64,000 nt of DNA from Pseudomonas sp. BN102 (GTDB lineage Bacteria; Pseudomonadota; Gammaproteobacteria; Pseudomonadales; Pseudomonadaceae): the NCBI RefSeq assembly GCF_029871245.1, contig NZ_SSON01000059.1:1-64000 (forward strand), given 5' to 3'. Positions 19,401-27,543 of the stretch are shown in pieces (positions within the stretch are counted from its first letter, which is position 1; every line of letters begins with the position of its first letter). The notes below the pieces were generated by a model, which was not told the DNA's origin, made no database searches, and saw only the letters and a list, made by a program, of their open reading frames with translations. The translations under genes were made by a program, and so were the position numbers.

Positions 19401-20294
19401 TCAAGGCGCCACGTAGGGCTCGATGAACCAGCAGCCGAGCAGATCGTCCAGGCGCTTGCCGTCGCTCAGGCGGCGAAAGAGTCCCGGCGTCATCCAGGGC
19501 GCGTAGCCATCGACATTGGGCGCGCCCCGGCCATCCGCCAGGTCCTGGATCAACAAGGTGCGGGTCTCGAAGGAAATGCGCGTGAGGCCGCTGCTATTGC
19601 CGACGCCCGCGTGGGCATGGGCACCAGAGAAGGCGATCAGCTCGCCCGGCTCGATCAGCACTGGCACGCCCTCCTCCGCCGGTTGCCCGAGCAGATGGGG
19701 AATGGCCTCGTCGGCATTCACCGAGTTGCGCCCGTCCTTGTGGGAGCGCTGGAGGATCGCCTGCATGTCGAAATCCGCGCTGGTGTTAGGCAGCGGCTGG
19801 CGCCAGAGATCTGGATAGATGGCGAAGGTGCGCTCGGACGAGACCGGGTAGATCGGCGCCCACCAGTTCGTCTGGCCGTAGAGGTTCGAGCCCCAGGTAT
19901 CCCGGTGGAAGGCGATGGTGGCGGTGGTCCGCGAGCGCGGCAGCGCCTGGCCGGCATCCTGATGCGGCTGGAAGCGCAGGTGCAGGCGATCGCAGGCGAC
20001 GCATTCGGCGTCGAACCCCAGCCCCTCCAGCAGCCCGCGCCAGAGCCGCTGCACCTCGCTCGAACGGGCGAACTCATGCTGACACTGGGCGAAGCACTGG
20101 GTCTGCCGGGCGTGGGAAAGGTGCAGGTGGATTTCTTCCGGGCAGTGGGGATGCAGGCGCGTCTCCAACAGCTCGCGGGTGAAGGCCACCAGCGCGGCCA
20201 TTGCCGGCTGCTGGCCGAAGCGCAGGATATCCCCGGCGTAAACACGCGACTGGAAACCGCGGGGGTCGAAGGGCGTGGCGAGCGAGCTGTACAT
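19401..20294 (-). CDS. 2-oxoglutarate/Fe(II) oxygenase-like protein
   Basis: I do not recognise a named family for this 297-residue protein. It shows a possible 2-His-1-carboxylate facial triad of the cupin/2OG-Fe(II) fold: H130-R-D132 in IAFHRDTWGSN, a distal H226 or H228 in LIAFSGAHAHAG, and R239 in LTRISFETRTL, the usual 2-oxoglutarate arginine position. A glycine- and tryptophan-rich NLYGQTNWWAPIYPV segment lies between. No signal peptide is seen. It is convergent with the bestrophin gene and divergent from an alpha/beta hydrolase gene. The substrate is unknown; the assignment rests on motif spacing only. Confidence 0.65.
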   Translation of the reverse strand: MYSSLATPFDPRGFQSRVYAGDILRFGQQPAMAALVAFTRELLETRLHPHCPEEIHLHLSHARQTQCFAQCQHEFARSSEVQRLWRGLLEGLGFDAECVACDRLHLRFQPHQDAGQALPRSRTTATIAFHRDTWGSNLYGQTNWWAPIYPVSSERTFAIYPDLWRQPLPNTSADFDMQAILQRSHKDGRNSVNADEAIPHLLGQPAEEGVPVLIEPGELIAFSGAHAHAGVGNSSGLTRISFETRTLLIQDLADGRGAPNVDGYAPWMTPGLFRRLSDGKRLDDLLGCWFIEPYVAP

Positions 20295-20473
20295 GGGGAC
20301 TCCATCCGGGGTGGCCTGAGCCTCGACTCTAGGAGCCAGCGGTGCGCGGAAACAGCGGCAGAAAGCGGTACGAAATGCGGATCAGCCTGGCGATCTGACG
20401 GGGAACCGGGCGCCCCGACTGGCGCTGGCTAGGCTTTGCAGGTGCCGCATCCACTTCATCGATGGAGAAGGTC

Positions 20474-21166
20474 ATGCCTGCCAAACCGAACATCTTGCTG
20501 GTCCATGGCGCCTGGGGCGATGCATCCCACTGGCGTCACCTGATTCCCCTGCTGCTCGATGCCGGCTACAACGTCGGCGCCGTGCAGAATCCCCTGACCT
20601 CCCTGGCGGATGACATCCAGCGCACCCGCAAGCTCGCCGAAGCCCAGGGCGGCCCCACGCTGCTGGTCGGCCACTCCTACGGTGGCGCGGTGATTTCCGG
20701 TGCCGGCCATGCCGCCAACGTGACCGGCCTGGTATTCATCGCGGCTTTCGCGCCGGACGAGGGAGACAGCCTCGGCAGTCTCTTCGCCCGCACAGATCCA
20801 CCCGCGGGCGCGGCGGGCATCCGCCCAGACCCGGATGGATTCCTCTGGCTGGCGCGGGACAGCTTCCGCGAGCACTTCTGCGCCGACCTGCCCGAACAGG
20901 ACGCCCGGATCATGGCAGTGACGCAGAAGCCCATCGCCGCGCGCTGCTTCGAGGACCAGGCCGGCGCCCCGGCCTGGCGCGGCAAGCCCAGCTGGTACCA
21001 GGTGTCGTCGGGCGATCACATGATCCCGCCCGCCACCCAGGCCTGGATGGCCGAGCGCATCGGGGCCAGGAAGACCATCACCCTCGACGCCAGCCATGCT
21101 TCGCTGGCCTCGCGGCCGAGGGAAATCTTCGCGTTGATCGAGGAGGCGGCGGGGGCAGTCGCGTGA
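20474..21166 (+). CDS. Alpha/beta hydrolase (EstA/YdjP-like small esterase group)
   Basis: This 230-residue hydrolase has the fold hallmarks ILLVHGAWGDASHW (oxyanion region, residues 7-20), LLVGHSYGGAVISG with nucleophile S68, and a late ITLDASHASLASRP that supplies the catalytic His. It belongs to the group with the HGAWGDASHWRHL start, which includes salicylate esterase-like and signal-peptidase-like alpha/beta hydrolases. The ATG at 20474 has GGAGAAGGTC upstream and is preferred over the ATG at 20462. Convergent with the next gene; no operon partner, substrate unknown. Confidence 0.88.
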   Translation: MPAKPNILLVHGAWGDASHWRHLIPLLLDAGYNVGAVQNPLTSLADDIQRTRKLAEAQGGPTLLVGHSYGGAVISGAGHAANVTGLVFIAAFAPDEGDSLGSLFARTDPPAGAAGIRPDPDGFLWLARDSFREHFCADLPEQDARIMAVTQKPIAARCFEDQAGAPAWRGKPSWYQVSSGDHMIPPATQAWMAERIGARKTITLDASHASLASRPREIFALIEEAAGAVA

Positions 21167-21170
21167 TCGA

Positions 21171-21971
21171 TCAGCCGTTCATTGGCGCATTGGGGTTGTT
21201 CAGCGCATAGAGGTAGCAGTCCGCCATGCTGTGGTCGCCTTCGACGCTGGTGTAGCTGGCGGTGAAGGTGATGGCCTGGCCCAGATGCTGGTAAACCCAC
21301 TTGTCGGTGACGCCCGGCGGCACCTCGGGTACCAGGTCGCTGTCGTTGACCACCCGGTAGGTGGGAACCGGCAGGCCGTTGTAGTAGCTGGCGAAGCTTG
21401 GGTCGACTACGCGCGGGCTGGCGAAGTTGTAGTGCTGCAGCGGCTGGTCCGGCCAGGTCTCATGCAGGTCGAGCACCGCCAGGCTGGAGAGCGCGCTGCC
21501 CAGGCTGTGGCCACAGACCCAGAGGTTGCCGGCAGGCTTGAGGCCGTCGACGGCCTGCAGGGCCAGGTCGCGCAGCGAGGTATAGAGCTTGAGGAAACCG
21601 GCGTGTACCAGCCCGACGTTGGACTGCCAGGGATAGGTGGTCTGCTTGACGTCCAGGTCGTCGACCCAGTCCTGGGCCGACTCGGTGCCGCGGAACACCA
21701 GGTAGACCTCGCCATTCGGATCGCTGGCGGCGAAACCGAAGGGCTCGGATTCGTTGATGTAGTGCAGTTCGCTGAGGATGCTCCAGACCGGCGCCGAGAA
21801 GCTCCAGCCGGTCATGCTCGGCTGCTGCCAGTTGAAGTCCTGGGGTTTGCGCGGCTTGTCCTGCTGCAGCCACTGCTCGTACTGGTCGTAGGCGGCTTCC
21901 ACCAGGTTGGCGCATTGCAGCGCCTGGGACAGGGAGAAAGCCGTGGGGAAGTACATGGGAAGACTGGGCAT
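21171..21971 (-). CDS. Class 3 lipase family protein
   Basis: This 266-residue protein belongs to the lipase class 3 (fungal lipase-like) family. The nucleophile elbow GHSLGSALSSLAVLDL has S156. EVYLVFRGTESAQDWVDDLDV carries the oxyanion RGT motif, NDSDLVPEVPPG has the likely catalytic Asp, and GDHSMADCY the catalytic His. The start ATG at 21971 has AGGAGGCCACC upstream. No Sec signal is apparent, so it may be cytoplasmic or exported by another route. It is not adjacent to a chaperone gene. Lipid substrates are likely but unproven. Confidence 0.88.
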   Translation of the reverse strand: MPSLPMYFPTAFSLSQALQCANLVEAAYDQYEQWLQQDKPRKPQDFNWQQPSMTGWSFSAPVWSILSELHYINESEPFGFAASDPNGEVYLVFRGTESAQDWVDDLDVKQTTYPWQSNVGLVHAGFLKLYTSLRDLALQAVDGLKPAGNLWVCGHSLGSALSSLAVLDLHETWPDQPLQHYNFASPRVVDPSFASYYNGLPVPTYRVVNDSDLVPEVPPGVTDKWVYQHLGQAITFTASYTSVEGDHSMADCYLYALNNPNAPMNG

Positions 21972-22088
21972 GGTGGCCTCCTTGCCGGTTGGGATGGGAT
22001 CACACTCTAGATCATGTCCATGCGTCCTACAGCGTAGTTCGTCAACCGGCCGCCGGTGCGTTGCCCGGCGGCCGGTCATCGGCCTGGC

Positions 22089-22919
22089 TCAGGCGTCGAA
22101 GTCGGTGGACAGGGTCAGGGGCTGCCACACCGCCATTTCGGCCTCCACCAGGCTGTGCTTGGCGCTGATCCGTGCCAGCGCATCGCTGCCCAGCGGCAGG
22201 CGTTGCGGCGGGTTGGGCGCATTCACCAGGCCAATGATGGCGCCGGCCAGCTTGCTCGGGTCGCCCGGCTGGGCGTGGTTGGCGCCGTGGGCGAAGCGGC
22301 GCATCGCGCCAACGGTTTCCTCGTAGTCCGGCAGCTCCAGGGCGGTCTTCACCAGGGACTGATCATCGAGGAAGTCGGTGCGGAAGAAGCCCGGCTCGAC
22401 CACCGTGGCGTGGATGCCCAGGGGCGCCAGTTCCTGGTGCAGCGCTTCGGTGATGCCTTCCACCGCGAACTTGGTGGAGCCGTAGACGCCCCAGCCCATG
22501 TAGGCCTGGTAACCGCCGAGGGAGGAAATGTTGATCACATGTCCGGAACGCTGGCGGCGCATGTGCGGCAGCACCGCGCGGGTCACGCTGAGCAGGCCGA
22601 ACACGTTGGTGGCGTAGATGCGCTCCACTTCCACCGCGCTGGTTTCCTCCACCGCGCCGAGAATGCCGTAGCCGGCGTTATTGACCAGCACATCGATGCG
22701 GCCGAAGCGCTCGACCCCCTCGGCCACCGCCTGCTGGGCCTCGCTCTCGCGGGTGACATCCAGGCGCACGGCCAGCAGGTTGGGATGCTCGCCCAGGCGG
22801 GCGGTGACGTCTTCGGGTTTGCGCGCGGTGGCGATGACGGCATCGCCGGCCTCCAGGGCCTGTGCTGCGATCAGGGCGCCAAAACCACGGGAAGCTCCAG
22901 TAATGAACCAGGTACGCAT
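22089..22919 (-). CDS. SDR-family oxidoreductase
   Basis: This 276-residue short-chain dehydrogenase has a Rossmann start FITGASRGFGALIAAQA, the VNNAGYGILGAVEE block, and a catalytic set S132, Y146 and K150 (YGSTKFAVEG). The sequence groups with classical NADP-type SDRs of the EMBL oxidoreductase/short-chain dehydrogenase/reductase type next to LysR regulators in Pseudomonas. It is divergent from LysR 23046, which probably regulates it. The substrate is unknown. Confidence 0.92.
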   Translation of the reverse strand: MRTWFITGASRGFGALIAAQALEAGDAVIATARKPEDVTARLGEHPNLLAVRLDVTRESEAQQAVAEGVERFGRIDVLVNNAGYGILGAVEETSAVEVERIYATNVFGLLSVTRAVLPHMRRQRSGHVINISSLGGYQAYMGWGVYGSTKFAVEGITEALHQELAPLGIHATVVEPGFFRTDFLDDQSLVKTALELPDYEETVGAMRRFAHGANHAQPGDPSKLAGAIIGLVNAPNPPQRLPLGSDALARISAKHSLVEAEMAVWQPLTLSTDFDA

Positions 22920-22988
22920 AGCAACTCCTCCTGTAGGGGAACCCGCACCGCGCGGGTTATCTGGTGAGTTGACGTCACTCTAGACTTC

Positions 22989-23007
22989 GATTACTCCTGT
23001 GATAATC
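22989..23007. promoter_or_regulatory. LysR-type operator, SDR/LysR intergenic
   Basis: GATTA and TAATC are exact inverted arms separated by 9 bp, giving the LysR T-N11-A pattern. It is located between the divergent SDR and LysR starts. Confidence 0.6.
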
Positions 23008-23045
23008 CCAAGAAAATGGCATGGGCTTTTGAATAGGATTCAGCA

Positions 23046-23942
23046 ATGAAAGCCGTTTCCGCAGCCGACCTCGCGGTGTTCCTCAGCATCGCCGCACACC
23101 TCAGCTTCAGCCGCGCCGCGGTTGAGCTCGGCCTTTCCCCGTCCGCCCTGAGTCATGCGCTTCGTGCGCTGGAAGAACGCCTGGGCGTGCGCCTGTTCAA
23201 CCGCACCACCCGCAGCGTGGCCCTGACCGAGGCCGGCGAACGCCTCTACGCACGGATCAAGCCGGCCTTTCGCGACATAGACGACGCCCTGGAGGACCTC
23301 AATCAGTTCCGCGACACGCCGTCGGGTACCCTGCGCATCAATGCCGGACGCGCGGCGGCGCAACTGGTATTGCTGCCCCTGGTCGAGCGCTTCCTCGAGG
23401 CCTATCCCGACGTCGCCATCGAGATCACCGCCAATGACGCGCTGGTGGATGTCGTGTCCGCCGGCTTCGATGCCGGCATGCGCTTCGGCGAGCGGCTGGA
23501 GGCCGACATGGTATCCCTGCCCATCGGCCCCGAGCTGCGCTCCGTGGTGGTAGGCGCGCCAGCGTTCTTCGAGCGCCACCCAGTGCCGCAGCAGCCGGAA
23601 GACCTGCATGGCCTGCCCTGCATCCGCCACCGCTTTCCGGGCGGCAATCTCTACCGCTGGGAGTTCGAACGCGATGGCAAGCAGCTGGACATAGCGGTGG
23701 ATGGCCCACTGACCCTGGATGACGTGGGCTTGATGCTCGGCCCGGCGCTTCACGGCACCGGCCTGGCCTATGTGTTCGAAGAGATGGTCAGCGAGCACCT
23801 GGCCGCCGGCCGGCTGGTCCGGGTACTGGAGGATTGGTGCCCCTATTACCCGGGCCTGCACCTCTACTACCCCAGCCGCCGCCAGGTGCCGGCGGCGCTC
23901 AAGGCCTTCATCGAGTTCGCCCGGGCGGCGCGGGAAAAATGA
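23046..23942 (+). CDS. LysR-family regulator
   Basis: This 298-residue LysR protein has the N-terminal helix-turn-helix MKAVSAADLAVFLSIAAHLSFSRAAVELGLSPSALSHALRALEERLGVRLFNRTTRSVALTEAG (split here only in description) and an effector domain from PSGTLRINAGRAAAQLVL. It is transcribed away from an SDR gene, with an inverted-repeat operator between them. Such LysR/SDR pairs are common in Pseudomonas and usually respond to an aldehyde, quinone or xenobiotic; none can be named here. Confidence 0.92.
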   Translation: MKAVSAADLAVFLSIAAHLSFSRAAVELGLSPSALSHALRALEERLGVRLFNRTTRSVALTEAGERLYARIKPAFRDIDDALEDLNQFRDTPSGTLRINAGRAAAQLVLLPLVERFLEAYPDVAIEITANDALVDVVSAGFDAGMRFGERLEADMVSLPIGPELRSVVVGAPAFFERHPVPQQPEDLHGLPCIRHRFPGGNLYRWEFERDGKQLDIAVDGPLTLDDVGLMLGPALHGTGLAYVFEEMVSEHLAAGRLVRVLEDWCPYYPGLHLYYPSRRQVPAALKAFIEFARAAREK

Positions 23943-23950
23943 ATCGCTCC

Positions 23951-24040
23951 GCAGGTTGCGGCTGAGCGAAGCGAAGCCCGACGTTTCATCGCCCGGGACA
24001 GCTCTGGCGTTGGGCCGCGCTTCGCTTGGCGCCAACCTAC
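23951..24040. repeat. Degenerate dispersed repeat, family A
   Basis: Two imperfect inverted arms (ending GAAGCCCGACG and CGCCAACCTAC) resemble the cleaner copies at 27258, 52712, 52762 and 57017-57098. Sequence drift suggests an old copy. Confidence 0.6.
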
Positions 24041-24054
24041 AAAAAGCGCAATGC

Positions 24055-24086
24055 AAAAGGCCGAACTCATTCGAGTTCGGCCTTTT
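24055..24086. terminator. Bidirectional rho-independent terminator
   Basis: A 14-bp perfect stem (AAAAGGCCGAACTC and its inverse) with an ATTC loop and A/T ends on both sides serves the convergent LysR and MHS transporter genes. Confidence 0.9.
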
Positions 24087-24101
24087 CGTCGCATCAAGCG
24101 A

Positions 24102-25448
24102 TCAGCGCAGCGGCTGCCCCTTGGTCTCCGGCATCCGCAGGTAGACGACCAGGCTGACGAAGCTCACCGCCACCAGGTAGATCCAGAACAGGTGGCCGTA
24201 ACCCCAACCGGACATCGCGGTCATGATGTAGGGCGAAGTGCCGCCGAACAGGGTCACGGACAGGGCGTAAGGCAGGGAAATCCCGGTGACGCGCACCTCG
24301 GCCGGGAACTGCTCGGCAATGGTCACGGCACAGGCCGCGCCAAAGCCGCTCATGATCACCAGGGAAATGGTCTGCAGCACCGCCACCTCGGCCAGGCTGA
24401 TGCCTTGGTACAGCAGGCCGAAGCTCGGCCAGGCCCAGAGCATGGAGGCCGCGGCGAAGGCGATCAGCACCGGGCGGCGGCCTACACGGTCAGCGAGCAT
24501 GCCCACCAGAGGCATCAGCACCAACGACACGCCCACGGCGATCACCCCCGAGAGCAGGGTCTCGCGGATCGGCATGCCGGTGACCAGGTGGACCTGCGAG
24601 GGGTAGCTCACCATCCACACGTAATTGAGCAGGTTGCCGGCCATGGCGATGCCGATCACCCGGCAGACGTCCTTGCGATGGGTGGTGAAAATCTCGCGGA
24701 TCGGCTTCTTCGGCACCTGCCCCTTGGCCAGGCGGGCCTTGAACACCTCGGTTTCACGCACCGAAAGGCGGATCCACAGGGTCAGCAGGCCGAGGAACGC
24801 GGCGATGATGAAGGCCACGCGCCAACCCCAGTCGGTCAGTGCGGTGTCGCTGCCCACCGAGGCCAGGACAAAGCCCAGCAGGAAAGACACCAGGGTCCCG
24901 GCGTTGATCGCGAACCACTGCCAGGAGCCAGCGAAGGCGCGGCGATGGGCCGGCGCCGACTCGATCAGGAAGGCCGAGGCGGAACCGAACTCGCCGCCCG
25001 CCGAAAAGCCCTGCACCAGCCGCGCCAGCACCAGGATGATGGGCGCGGCGATGCCGATGCTTTCGTAGTTCGGACAGACGCCGATGACGAAAGAGGCTAC
25101 CGACATCAGCAGGATGGACAGCGTCAGGCCCTTCTTGCGGCCATAGCGGTCGGCGAAGGCGCCGAGCACCGCACCGCCGATGGGCCGCATGAGGAAACCG
25201 ACAGCGAACACCGCCAGCACCGAAAGCAACGCCGTGAGGCTGTTCCCGGCGGGAAAAAATTGCTTGGCCAAAATGGAGGAGAAGGTCGCGTAGATCACCC
25301 AGTCGGTGTACTCGACTATGGTGCCGAGCGTGGCGGCGACTATCGCCTTTTTCTCCGTGTAGGTCAGCTTGCGCCCTTCGGTGACAGGGCCGGTGGCGGG
25401 GATGGGGTCAGGCATGAAACCACCGATCGCACTATTGTCGTTATTCAT
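24102..25448 (-). CDS. MHS-family MFS transporter (regulon member)
   Basis: This 448-residue transporter is of the metabolite:H+ symporter family: YTEKKAIVAATLGTIVEYTDW in the first helix, RPIGGAVLGAFADRYGRKKGL in loop 2-3 and MLADRVGRRPVL later. The usual E-(W/F)-(Y/F)-D-F first-helix signature is altered to EYTDWVIYATF, so its substrate may be unusual. The ATG at 25448 has GGGAGCG in front; a longer reading upstream lacks support. It has one copy of the six-copy regulatory element 92 bp upstream, linking it to the aldehyde dehydrogenase, porin and CoA cluster. Probable role: uptake of the pathway's substrate. Confidence 0.88.
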   Translation of the reverse strand: MNNDNSAIGGFMPDPIPATGPVTEGRKLTYTEKKAIVAATLGTIVEYTDWVIYATFSSILAKQFFPAGNSLTALLSVLAVFAVGFLMRPIGGAVLGAFADRYGRKKGLTLSILLMSVASFVIGVCPNYESIGIAAPIILVLARLVQGFSAGGEFGSASAFLIESAPAHRRAFAGSWQWFAINAGTLVSFLLGFVLASVGSDTALTDWGWRVAFIIAAFLGLLTLWIRLSVRETEVFKARLAKGQVPKKPIREIFTTHRKDVCRVIGIAMAGNLLNYVWMVSYPSQVHLVTGMPIRETLLSGVIAVGVSLVLMPLVGMLADRVGRRPVLIAFAAASMLWAWPSFGLLYQGISLAEVAVLQTISLVIMSGFGAACAVTIAEQFPAEVRVTGISLPYALSVTLFGGTSPYIMTAMSGWGYGHLFWIYLVAVSFVSLVVYLRMPETKGQPLR

Positions 25449-25540
25449 CGCATCGCTCCCGTGAGCACACTTGTTGTTGTTGATCACCCGAAGGCGTTCT
25501 CTTCTGGTTAGCGAGCAAGATGCAGCCGCCCGTGCAAGCG

Positions 25541-25584
25541 GTGAAGCGAGATTTCCGCCCGGCTCGCTTGACTTTAAATCAAGC
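25541..25584 (-). promoter_or_regulatory. Shared regulatory element, copy 5 (MHS transporter)
   Basis: Read on the minus strand, the element starts GCTTGA-N7-TCAAGC, an exact palindrome at its LysR-type core. It ends TCGCTTCAC, aligning without gaps to copies 1-4 and 6. It lies 92 bp upstream of the transporter start. Confidence 0.7.
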
Positions 25585-25622
25585 ATCGGCCCAGGCGGGG
25601 CGCGCGGTTCCGGTGTTTAGAC

Positions 25623-25666
25623 GCTTGAGTTTTTCGCAACTACCAGCGGCCTAAAATTCCTTTGAA
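25623..25666 (+). promoter_or_regulatory. Shared regulatory element, copy 6 (aldehyde dehydrogenase)
   Basis: The element begins GCTTGAG-N5-CGCAA and ends AATTCCTTTGAA, matching the core and the distal box of the other copies at identical spacing. It lies 100 bp upstream of the aldehyde dehydrogenase ATG. Confidence 0.7.
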
Positions 25667-25766
25667 GGAGACCCTGCCCAAGGTCGAACCTGCCGCCGAT
25701 GCCCAGGCCGACGAACAAGAGCGGTATCCATAGAGCGCCTGGGGTACGAAATGAGGAGACTCGAAG

Positions 25767-27203
25767 ATGTTCTTGAAAGTAGATAGCTACATCGGTGGGT
25801 GTTGCCTGGCTCCGGCCGAGGGCCGCTATGTCGACAAGCTCGACCCGCGCACCGGCGAGAAGATGGGTGAGGTCGCTAACAGCGGGCCGCAGGAAGTGGA
25901 GCTCGCCATCCAGTCCGCCGCCGATGCGCTGCCTGCCTGGCGCGACATGCGGCCTTCCGAGCGCGGCCGCATCCTGCTGGAGCTAGCGCGCATCGTGCGC
26001 CATAGCGAAGACCGCCTGGGCAAGCTGGAAAGCGCCGAAACCGGCAAGCCGGGCCGCGAGATGGCCACGCTGATGGACCTCACCGCCCAGTACTTCGAGT
26101 TCTATGCCGGGCTGGTCAACGTCATGGACGGTGAAGTCATCAACCAGGGCCCCAATTACCACGTCTACACCCGCCGCGACCCCTTCGGCGTGATCGGCGC
26201 CATCCTGCCCTGGAACGCCCCGTTGCATCAGGCCGCCCGCGCCATCGCCCCGGCCCTGGCCACCGGCAATACCGTCGTGGCCAAGCCCTCCGAGCACACC
26301 TCCGCCTCGCTGGTGGAACTGGCACGTATCGCGGTAGAAGAAGCCGGGTTGCCGGCCGGTGTGTTCAACGTGGTAGTGGGCAAGGGCAGCGTGATCGGCC
26401 CGGTGATGGCGCGCCATCCGCTGATGCGCAAGATCTCCTTCACCGGCGGCCTCACCGCCGGCCAGGAACTGGGCCGCATCGCCGCCGAGCGCATCCTGCC
26501 GCTGACCCTGGAACTGGGCGGCAAGTCCGCCAACATCGTGTTCGACGATGCCGACCTCGACGCCGCCGCCAAGGGCGCCACCACCGCCTTCACCTGGAAC
26601 AGCGGCCAGTGGTGCGCCGCGGGCAGCCGCCTGCTGGTGCAGGAGAACGTCCACGACCGCTTCGTCGAAAAGCTGGTGGCCCAGGTCGCCGCACTGCGGG
26701 TCGGCCCCGACTTCGACTCCACCTCCGGCCCCATCACCACCCAGGCGCAGTTCGAGAAGATCCAGAGCTACTTCGAGATCGCCGAGCGCGAGGGGCTCGA
26801 GCCTGCCATCGGCGGCAAGGTGGCCAGCGGCGCCAACCTCGGCGGCGGCTGGTACATCGAGCCCACCGTCTACACCGGCGTGACCAACGAGATGACTCTG
26901 GCCAAGGAAGAAATCTTCGGGCCCATCGTCTGCGTCATACCCTTCAAGGACGAAGCCGACGCGCTACGCATCGCCAATGACAGCGAATTCGGACTGGGTG
27001 CCGGCATCTGGAGCCGCGACATCGGCCGCGTGCACCGCATGGCCGCCGGCCTGGAAGCCGGGCGAATCGTGGTCAACGAATACAGCGGCGGTTTCGTGCA
27101 AACCCCCTGCGGCGGCTTCAAGCAGAGCGGTTATGGCCGCGAGCAAGGCATAGACTCCCTCTCCCACTACACCCAGCTCAAATCGGTGATCATCCGGCTC
27201 TGA
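25767..27203 (+). CDS. Aldehyde dehydrogenase (NAD(P)+)
   Basis: This 478-residue enzyme oxidises an aldehyde to the acid. Catalytic residues fit the ALDH superfamily: N150 (PWNAPLHQA), K173 (VAKPSEHTSAS), E249 (LELGGKSANIVFD) and C283 (NSGQWCAAGSRL). The C-terminal PCGGFKQSGYGREQG is also standard. The cytoplasmic enzyme is full length. The start has AATGAGGAGACTCGAAG upstream. It is a single-gene unit with its own copy of the shared regulatory element, ended by a strong terminator. It probably acts with the molybdenum oxidase at 36507-39145 on the pathway's aldehydes. Confidence 0.93.
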   Translation: MFLKVDSYIGGCCLAPAEGRYVDKLDPRTGEKMGEVANSGPQEVELAIQSAADALPAWRDMRPSERGRILLELARIVRHSEDRLGKLESAETGKPGREMATLMDLTAQYFEFYAGLVNVMDGEVINQGPNYHVYTRRDPFGVIGAILPWNAPLHQAARAIAPALATGNTVVAKPSEHTSASLVELARIAVEEAGLPAGVFNVVVGKGSVIGPVMARHPLMRKISFTGGLTAGQELGRIAAERILPLTLELGGKSANIVFDDADLDAAAKGATTAFTWNSGQWCAAGSRLLVQENVHDRFVEKLVAQVAALRVGPDFDSTSGPITTQAQFEKIQSYFEIAEREGLEPAIGGKVASGANLGGGWYIEPTVYTGVTNEMTLAKEEIFGPIVCVIPFKDEADALRIANDSEFGLGAGIWSRDIGRVHRMAAGLEAGRIVVNEYSGGFVQTPCGGFKQSGYGREQGIDSLSHYTQLKSVIIRL

Positions 27204-27220
27204 CATCGCACCGAGCAGCG

Positions 27221-27257
27221 CCCCGCAACGGATTCACCTCCGCTGCGGGGTTTTTTT
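27221..27257 (+). terminator. Rho-independent terminator
   Basis: CCCCGCA and TGCGGGG arms are followed by seven T after the aldehyde dehydrogenase gene. The remaining bases up to the porin stop (27544) hold repeats and the porin's terminator only. Confidence 0.85.
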
Positions 27258-27288
27258 GTAGGTTGGGCAGAGCGCAGCGAAGCCCAAC
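27258..27288. repeat. Dispersed repeat, family A, single arm
   Basis: GTAGGTTGGG...GCGCAGCGAAGCCCAAC is the same unit as at 52762 and 57017. It lies directly after the T tract of a terminator. Confidence 0.75.
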
Positions 27289-27313
27289 GATCCCGCGCTT
27301 TGCCGGCGTTCCT

Positions 27314-27408
27314 TGTGGGGGCGAATTCATTCGCCAAGCAGGCCGAAGGGTTGCCCTTGAGGCCTAGGGGACAGCTTTCTGTCCTAAGCGAATGAATTCG
27401 CCCCCACA
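27314..27408. repeat. Dispersed inverted repeat, family C (long)
   Basis: The TGTGGGGGCGAATTCATTCG arm and its inverted counterpart near 27385-27408 enclose about 50 bp. The arms share GGGGCGAATTC with the short palindrome at 41953-41976. Confidence 0.7.
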
Positions 27409-27497
27409 CAAAGACGGTTCATCGGCTCTCCGTCTGGTGGAAATCCGCTTCGTGGATTTTCAACCTACACACGCGCTACGTACCCTGCTTCGGGCAC

Positions 27498-27523
27498 AAA
27501 AAACCGGCCTCATATGGGGCCGG
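27498..27523 (-). terminator. Terminator of the porin gene
   Basis: On the minus strand, CCGGCC and GGCCGG arms with an 8-base loop are followed by six T. It lies 20 bp after the porin stop. Confidence 0.8.
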
Positions 27524-27543
27524 CTGCTTTGTTCCGATGCCAG

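Noticed and set aside
27314-27408. Possible small RNA or CRISPR-like unit
   Set aside because: Only a single inverted repeat with an internal spacer; no regular repeat-spacer array and no cas genes. It matches the other dispersed repeats.
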